64,000 bases of DNA from Gamsiella multidivaricata (taxonomy: Eukaryota > Mortierellomycota > Mortierellomycetes > Mortierellales > Mortierellaceae): assembly GCF_025024155.1 (NCBI RefSeq), contig NW_026251727.1, positions 248,001-312,000 on the forward strand, written 5' to 3'. Both the position numbers and the translations under genes were made by a program. The notes beneath the pieces are model-generated. The model had not been told where the DNA came from. It made no database searches and saw only the letters and a program-made list of their open reading frames with translations. Positions 57,342-64,000 of this stretch are shown here, in pieces (positions within the stretch are counted from its first letter, which is position 1; each line of letters begins with the position of its first letter).

Positions 57342-60270
57342 ATGCCGGACCCAATACCGAGGAATGTCTCCGAGGGATCAGTCCAGGACGACGAGCATGA
57401 CCGCAACTTTACTTCCTTTGGTACGTAAGGCGCACAGCGTGGAAAAAAAAATGGTGGCACCGTGCCTTTTTTTGGGTGCCTTCCTGAATCAATCTGGATA
57501 TCGAACTTAATGGCATTTGTGCTGATGCTGACTTATGTTTGTGCTTCCTGCGTCAATTCTCGGCGACACTTTCTCGATAATCCTCAGCAGAATACATTGA
57601 TCACTCAAAACACGATCCAGAAAAGGTTGTTGAAGTCAGTCCCAATGGCCGATATGCAAAGGTATGCAGGAAGAACTACGCGACGCGAACGGACTCGAGG
57701 CGTAGAATGCATCAGTATGGGCGAGAATAGCTACAGAGGGGTGAAGTTGGTCCTTGCGGCGTGCTTTCCCTGGTTACTTTTCCTTTCAATCTATCTCTAT
57801 CTTTCACGACGAAAATTGCCCACTCCCAATTTTCGGCAAGCAGTTTCTCACACAACCCTATTACATGTTGAACATGATACACAGCGAAAATTGAGCCCGA
57901 GCACCAAAAGTTTTATCTATATATACTCGGCGAAATGCAGCAGCAGGATAACAACCAGAGCTGGACCATATTCGCCTTTATGTGGACATGGTCATCGTTG
58001 TCAGGCTTCAAAGGGGAAAGAAATCGACGAGCTTCGTGCTCATTTGTTGGCCTTGTACTACGTCTGTCATTGCACGGCCAGGTGGCAAAAAAAAAAAAAA
58101 AAAAAAATCCCTCATACAAAAACGTTTAAATGAAATATGATAAACTTCAAGCTAACACTGTTTACGTTTTATATGTTCGCCGCTCTTCTCCTTTGACTCT
58201 TCTGTCTGCTGTGGATTATGAAATGAAACCTGGCAGTTGAATTCTGTCCTCGGAAAAGGTGCCTACAAGATCGTGTACAAAGGCATTGACCGCGAAGAAG
58301 GCTACGAGGTCGCATGGAACTGCTTCCAGACCACAAAACAGGAGTATGCAGAGTTGTCACAGGAGGTCGAGATCCTAAAACGAGTCCGCCACCCCAATAT
58401 CATCAACTTTCACGACTGTTGGTACAGCAATACAGAGTTCATCTTTATCACCGAACTCATGACATCCGGGACTTTGAGAGAGTAAGCTGACATAACTACA
58501 TGCCCTGCCATGACGGCGGCTGAACTGCGTGCCTAACCAGTCTACTTTGCCTTGCTATCTATTTCGGTCTAGATATATCCGCAAATTGCAATCCCCAAAT
58601 CTCAAGGTCATCAAGCGTTGGTGCCGGCAAATTTTGAAGGGCCTCATCTATCTCCACTCGTACGACCCTCCAATCATTCACCGCGACATCAAGTGCGATA
58701 ACATCTTTATCAATGGAGCACATGGCGAGGTCAAAATTGGAGACATGGGAACAGCAAAGATGAAGATTGGTAAAAAGTACACTGTCATCGGTAAGTTTGT
58801 GTTCTGCGTAACGATGACCTGCAATCTAGAGCAAAGCATCAAAGCCGTTGAATGAGTTCCGACTAAAGCATATGCGCCAATGTTTATTTCGAACGTCCAA
58901 TTAGGCACACCGGAGTTCATGGCACCAGAAATGTACGAGGAGAAAGGATACAGTGAAAAAGTCGACATTTACGCCTTCGGAATGTGTCTGCTGGAGATGG
59001 TCACCGGTGACTACCCGTATAATGAGTGCAAAAATGCCGCGCAGATTTATAAGAAGGTCACACAGGTAGGGATCATCAGAGAGTTCTTGATTGATTCATC
59101 AGCGACACCATGCTGTGCACCATTTAATTAAATAGCCCTTTTGGATCGCTTAATTAGGGACTTAAACCGGAGTGCCTCAACAGGATCATTGACCCTGATA
59201 TTTTGAGCCTTATACAACACTGCCTTGCTCCTGAGCACGATAGGTAAGACCGCATGCAATATCTCGGGTGCCTTCCGCGCGTGGGACTGCAGGAAAAGCA
59301 CTATAGTATTGACAGTCATTTATCAACTTTTTGCCGTTTTTTTAGATATTCAGCTCAAGAGGCGATCGATGACCCATTTTTAGGTGTGGAACCAGAGGTT
59401 GTTGTTTTGTCAACGAACGAGACCACGAACCACCTAATGCTGCAAGTCGTTTTTAAGGGCATGGACAAGCTGTCTGTTAAATTCGAATTTAATGCCGTTA
59501 CTGATACAGCGGAGGAAGTTGTTAATGAGATGGTAATGGTTACTGCCGTGACTCGTTACTCTTATAGAAATGGTACTCTCTAATCTGAAGCGCTAACATC
59601 ACCTCCCTGTGAAACGAACAGATTGAAGAGCAAGTCCTTCCACAGCGATACAAGAGGATTATCACGCACGATATCAACCGGATATTACGCGAACTGGCGG
59701 GGACAGGCGACAAGAAGGATAGCGCAGGACTTACGCCCTCTTCGCCCATGATGATCATCAATGGTCATTCTCATGGGCCAATTTCTCACTTGGCCCTGGA
59801 TACTATTGCCAACTCTCAAACACCTCCTGTCAGAACCGTCAACCACCTGAACCGGAAGAACTCCAACTCGGAGTGGAGTGTGGAGGAGGAAATTCCTTTC
59901 AAAGGTAGGGGTCCAAGTGCGACTAGAACACAACCAAAGCTGGTTATGATGGAAAAACATCACTTTCTCAACGCACGCTTTGTTTCGACATCTAGAATAT
60001 AGCATGGATGCACCTATCGAGGATTTGGTTAATGACACGGCGATGGCGTACCATCGCGGACCAGACAAAGCGAACGAATGGCTTGCTAAGCTCAAAAATC
60101 AGGACATCATGACGATCGGAGATCTTAAAGATCTACAGGATTCGGACTGGGCCGGGTTCGACCTCACGGTCTTTGCCTCGCGCGCTCTGAGGAACAGGTT
60201 GTTCGGCAAGAGACCTAACACTCTAAGCAGGAATTCATCAAGCACCACTGTCAATGACGACGGTCTCTAA
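57342..60270 (+). CDS. WNK: WNK-type protein kinase
   Basis: Nine exons (57342-57420, 57588-57661, 58237-58481, 58573-58790, 58905-59065, 59158-59243, 59346-59532, 59622-59904, 59996-60270) encode 535 residues with consistent phases. WNK kinases lack the usual strand-3 lysine and use one in the glycine loop. Here the loop reads [11 protein letters not shown], with Lys62 in the WNK position, and strand 3 reads EVAWNCF, with Asn79 where other kinases have Lys. [16 protein letters not shown] and [20 protein letters not shown] follow. After the kinase domain, [20 protein letters not shown] resembles the WNK PF2/OSR1-like autoinhibitory domain. The C-terminal 80 residues look like a small helical domain. 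WNKs sense chloride and osmotic stress in animals; the role in this fungus is inferred. The second intron (575 bp) is long. Confidence 0.92.
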
Positions 60271-62857
60271 AGCATACCTCCGCTAGCATCTCTTCTTTCT
60301 TATATTCGGACGCAAGAAATACTTTTATAAGGCGCCTGAGGAGATGTGCAAGAGACCATGACAATGACCCGATAGCACTTTTTTCATCATTTTCATTTTC
60401 GCTTTTCTCTTCTTTTCTTCGACCGTGTCTCATTGTACCCTTACACACCCTTACACCTTATTCTCAAACAAAAGCACAAGGTAATAATAATCAACTCACA
60501 ACTAGACATCTCCAATGTATAGACCCACAACCCATAGTTTGAATGTCAGTGCTTTATACGTATTTTTAAGTCAATAACATGAACATTAAAACTTATCTAT
60601 ATACCCTTGTCCAGCAAGGGTATCATTATTCGATGTCAGGGGCTTCATGATTAATTCCAGCGCTGTGCTAGTGTTGATAGTTATCTTGCTTGGTTTGCGC
60701 GCAAATGGCGGCAGAGTTTGCGATCAAGTAAAGCAGACACGCCAGAAATGGCGATAACCATGGGGGGAGGAGGAGTAGGGGAAATCGGGACTTGATGCAG
60801 TAGTCCACTTTGAAAGACATACATCTCGGCTTCATGCATTCCAGCCATCCGTAAATATTCACGAACTTCGTGGCACCGTTGATGATGCGCCGCAACTTTG
60901 CTTGGCGGACTTTACTGAAGCAAAAAATATATGTTTTGGACGTCATGTACTCGTCGATGACACCCACAGTGCAGTGTCGAGGTCTTGCTCGTCCTCGGTA
61001 TCCTATTAATTAAATTCTTGGTTATTTCCTATTGGCGATATATGACCTTGTCCATGGCAAATACGACTTTGAAAAAAATACCCATATCATCCTTGCAGTG
61101 GCAATACAGCTCGCCCAAGCAGCTCTCGAAAATATGTACATACATTCGTATTCTCGTGATAGCCACTGGTTCCTCTGCACTGTACCATCATATCACAAGT
61201 GAACCAGGACAATGTTGAAGCAAGGCGAAAGCGGAATATCGAATTCATTTGCCTGTGATGGCATGAAGCAATGAACGCGTCCTAAGAACAAACATAAGGC
61301 AACCTAGCTACAATACGGTTCATCTAAGTACTCAAGCGCGATGCCCTTATGTTTATCGGAACCGTGGCTCCTGTAGGCAATGACACCTCTTGGTTCCAAC
61401 CAAGTTCTTAGTGGTCCCAATATCTTGAAAATTTTCCACGAATAGATCCTGATACAGTTAAAGAGGGTCCTGATGTCAACGGCTTCTCCCTTGACGTTCA
61501 ATCCCATAGCGACTAGTCGAAGATTTTAATCTAACGATGACATGTGGCTATAGCGTAGATGCTCGTCTCAAGCGTTTTTATTATCCTTTCTCGACGCGGT
61601 ATTCTTGACGGAGTTGCTTGAAACTCCCATGTAGAAAGTCGTTCACAGAACGGTCCGATGTCGACACAAGCTTCATGTGCTCCTTCTCTCCCTTGCAAGT
61701 CTCGTAGCAATGAAGCACTGCTCTACGTTCGTCTATGGACAGCTTATTTTCATTTTATTTTCCCTTCAAGGCTGCCATGTGCTGTTTGGCTGAAACAAAC
61801 GTATCGCTGGGAAACGGATTTTGTGTGCAATTCTCTGATCTGGTCCTACTGTTCCCTGACATTCCCCAGCAATCTTCGGATCGTCTCTTAGGCGACCCGT
61901 TCTTGCTCTGCTTTTAGATCGCAGGGCTGGGTCTCAGAAAGAGGATCTGGGCGGGGAGGAGGTTTCTCAACGTTTCCATGGCTATGGAGCCCTTTCCTAG
62001 CGAAGTAATGTGAGAGACTCCAGATAAGGATATGGTTTTGGTGACTTGTATATGGCCTCGCTTTTTCTTTTGATACATGACAAGCAGACATGACCTTATC
62101 TTATCCTGGAAGCGCGTCTGACTATCATTCGAGATGAATAGCCGGTGATGGTGATCCTGAAAACGCGCTTTAAAAGGAAAGGTTCAAGGTTGGATTAAGC
62201 AAATCGGTGCCCTCAAGACGACGCCATGCTCTCGTTTGCAGAAATTCAAGCCCGGAATGAGACGAAAACGAGGACTAAAAAAAATAAAAATAGAAATAAA
62301 AAAACTTGGGTGAGAATGAAGAAAATGGTTGTAGAGGGAGTTGCTCATGGCTGACATAAGCGAACCGGTACTTGAGAAGACAAAGACATGCTTCTAAATG
62401 CAAGATATTTGATTCTGACACGAGATTAAGAGGGGGACGAGCCAAACTATTGTGGCGATGAAACCCCTTCAAAACAAACGGTGGAAAGGCGCTGTAGTAA
62501 TCTTGCCATCTAGGCGTAATTGAGTCCTCAGTTGCGTTGGGGGGGGGGGGGGGGGGGGGGGGAAGACAGAGAACTACCGTTGGTATCGAAGGAGCGCTTT
62601 ATTTTTCGCGTACAATCTCACTATCAATGAGGAGGTTTATACGCAATTTCATTTGCAAGAGTCGTTTGTCGTACAAATGCTTGTGAAGGCTGAGCCTGTG
62701 CCACATCGCGTCGTGCCTAAAATATTTCTCGTTTAGAACACATTTAAAAATAATTGGGTGTTGTCGAATGACAAAAAGCAACAAAACTGATCGAATCGAC
62801 GGATGAAAGGAATAGAAAAGTAAACTCGACAGGTCAAAAGAAAAAGAAGTAAAAAAA
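60271..62857. other. Intergenic region with decayed coding-like fragments
   Basis: 2.6 kb between two convergent 3' ends. On the minus strand, several short open stretches read like protein pieces (for example 61507-61304, about 61150-61030, and 60967-60668) but do not join into one convincing spliced frame. A 24-nt poly-G run sits at 62539. I cannot support a gene, only the suspicion of a degraded or lineage-specific one. Confidence 0.4.
62539..62562 (+). repeat. 24-nt poly-G run
   Basis: 24 consecutive G in intergenic DNA. Its exact length is uncertain because homopolymers are error-prone. Confidence 0.85.
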
Positions 62858-64000
62858 TTAAGCCGCTGAATCAGCTATCAGATTGCGCGGCGGTGTCCCG
62901 ATCCGCAGTTTCTGAACGGCTTCTTCATCTCCAGATACGTTTGCTGACATCAGAGCCCCATTAGAAAGTAACGGGGGAGGTGGGGGTAAAGAGGATGCTG
63001 AATACGGAGACTGCAACTTTTTGTACATGTCCGTCTGGCTGATCATCCTGCGGATGGGAGGACGTGCTGGGTCAGAGGTACAGCTTGGCACATGCGGATG
63101 AGTTTGCTGCTGATGCTGTTGTGATGAAAAGCTGTAGTGAATCGCTGGTAAGGATGCGGAGTGCCGGTGGAGGGACTGTTGAGAACTGGAATGAGCGAGA
63201 GCAGTGCCGCTACTACTAGTGCTCATATCGCCTCTAGAGCTCGACCGTGACATAGTGCCGCTGTATGCACGGCCTTTATTAACAAAAACGCCCTGTTGTC
63301 GATATTCAGACCGATGGTGTGGATGTTGTTCGGAATATCCTTGCTGTTCCTGTTGATTATGCGATGGGCCGTAGCGATTTGGCTCGGCAAAAGATGGCGT
63401 TGCCAGTAGTGAAATGGCAGGAGATTGGACGGGCGAGGGTGGTCGAGAGAGTTCAGCTGGGGACTCGGTCCTTACATGCAATGTTGATCCAGTACCAATG
63501 TCCAGGTCTGTTCCTGTACTAACACTGGATACCGCGCTGACATAACTTGATGGGGAGACTAGATAAGGCGCATACAGGGACCTGAAGAGAGGCTGGCCTG
63601 GTGGAGGCTGATTATAGTATGAAGCCGAGGAGTCATCGTCCGTGAGTGATTGCAGCGAGACTGGGCGCAACAATATTGGCTGATGGTAATTTTGGCACCG
63701 TCTTGACTGCGGCGGCTGTGCCGACCGATGACCTTGCTGTAGTTGCGACTGTGAGCGGCTTTGGGAGAGGGAGTCCGATTGTGAATAAAGAGTGTGTAAT
63801 CCGGAGGATACGCTTTCTGACCGCATCAGCGCACGCTGCTTTGGAGAACAGCCTGGCTGGCTCTGCTGGCTCTGCTGGCTCTGCTGGCTTTGCTGATGAG
63901 GGTGGTGCGGATAAAACTCGTCATCCGTCTGAATGCCTCGTAGATGCTGACGCTGGTGATGTCTGTTTAAGTTCAAGTCTTGGTGTTGCTGCTGCATTAC
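62858..64000 (-). CDS. C-terminal part of a Gln/Ser-rich protein, cut by the window edge
   Basis: The minus-strand frame is open from the right edge to a TAA at 62858, giving at least 380 residues. The first Met at 63997 is probably internal, because the frame continues beyond the window. The sequence is low complexity throughout, with Gln/His/Ser/Pro-rich stretches, a SQQ repeat (four units) and poly-Pro (PPPPP). The C-terminus has RRMISQTDMYKKLQSPYS and EEAVQKLRIGTPPRNL. No folded domain is visible in this part, so the identity depends on the missing N-terminal region. Similar Q-rich composition is found in the protein at 39933-43763, but there is no evident homology. Confidence 0.7.
   Translation of the reverse strand, partial: VMQQQHQDLNLNRHHQRQHLRGIQTDDEFYPHHPHQQSQQSQQSQQSQPGCSPKQRALMRSESVSSGLHTLYSQSDSLSQSRSQSQLQQGHRSAQPPQSRRCQNYHQPILLRPVSLQSLTDDDSSASYYNQPPPGQPLFRSLYAPYLVSPSSYVSAVSSVSTGTDLDIGTGSTLHVRTESPAELSRPPSPVQSPAISLLATPSFAEPNRYGPSHNQQEQQGYSEQHPHHRSEYRQQGVFVNKGRAYSGTMSRSSSRGDMSTSSSGTALAHSSSQQSLHRHSASLPAIHYSFSSQQHQQQTHPHVPSCTSDPARPPIRRMISQTDMYKKLQSPYSASSLPPPPPLLSNGALMSANVSGDEEAVQKLRIGTPPRNLIADSAA

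Noticed and set aside
57462..58133. Long plus-strand open frame in the WNK gene
   Set aside because: It lies mostly in the second WNK intron, in a different frame from the exons. The spliced WNK model explains the region.

Overview
This window looks like nuclear DNA of a filamentous fungus from an early-diverging lineage, most likely Mucoromycota and plausibly Mortierellomycotina. That placement is an inference. It rests on genes split by many short GT-AG introns with CTAAC-like branch points, long poly-T/poly-A runs near splice sites and gene ends, a WNK-type kinase, and unannotated membrane proteins that I cannot match to Dikarya families. I saw no bacterial-style operons, CRISPR arrays, rRNA, convincing tRNA genes or intact transposons.

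Layout. 0-7 kb: the 3' end of a short-chain dehydrogenase with a degenerate active site, a cell-surface protein with a prion-like cytoplasmic tail, a 3.4 kb non-coding stretch and a seven-transmembrane receptor-like gene. 7-20 kb: SGT1, a small membrane protein of unknown function, a beta-carbonic anhydrase, a LUD-domain protein and the 2-oxoglutarate dehydrogenase E2 gene KGD2, which has an 8-nt microexon. 20-30.5 kb is gene-dense: a small phospho-site-rich protein, thymine-DNA glycosylase, NCE101, a coiled-coil protein, TRM13, an AHA1 co-chaperone with an added C-terminal membrane anchor, and a second surface protein. 33-44 kb: a FAAH-type amidase, an STM1/SERBP1-type ribosome-binding protein and a large Q-rich regulator-like protein. 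45-60 kb: a Ran1/Ksp1-type kinase, GINS subunit PSF2, ribosomal protein uS3, PP2A scaffold subunit TPD3 and a WNK kinase. The window ends inside a Q/S-rich gene.

The gene models are my own splice reconstructions. For every multi-exon gene I checked that reading phase carries through each junction and that the joined exons end at the stop codon. Transcript evidence is still needed for first exons and weak acceptors.

How the genes relate. There is no single pathway cluster; this is a mostly ordinary housekeeping neighbourhood. Themes that recur are Hsp90 co-chaperones (SGT1, AHA1), signalling (two kinases and the PP2A scaffold), replication and repair (PSF2, TDG), translation (uS3, STM1-like, TRM13), and cell-surface sensing (two single-pass proteins and a 7TM protein). 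Several pairs are divergent with short shared promoters (TDG/NCE101 and coiled-coil/TRM13). The most unusual items are the tail-anchored AHA1, the Q-rich protein with two folded islands, the SUMO-consensus-dense TDG and the KGD2 microexon.
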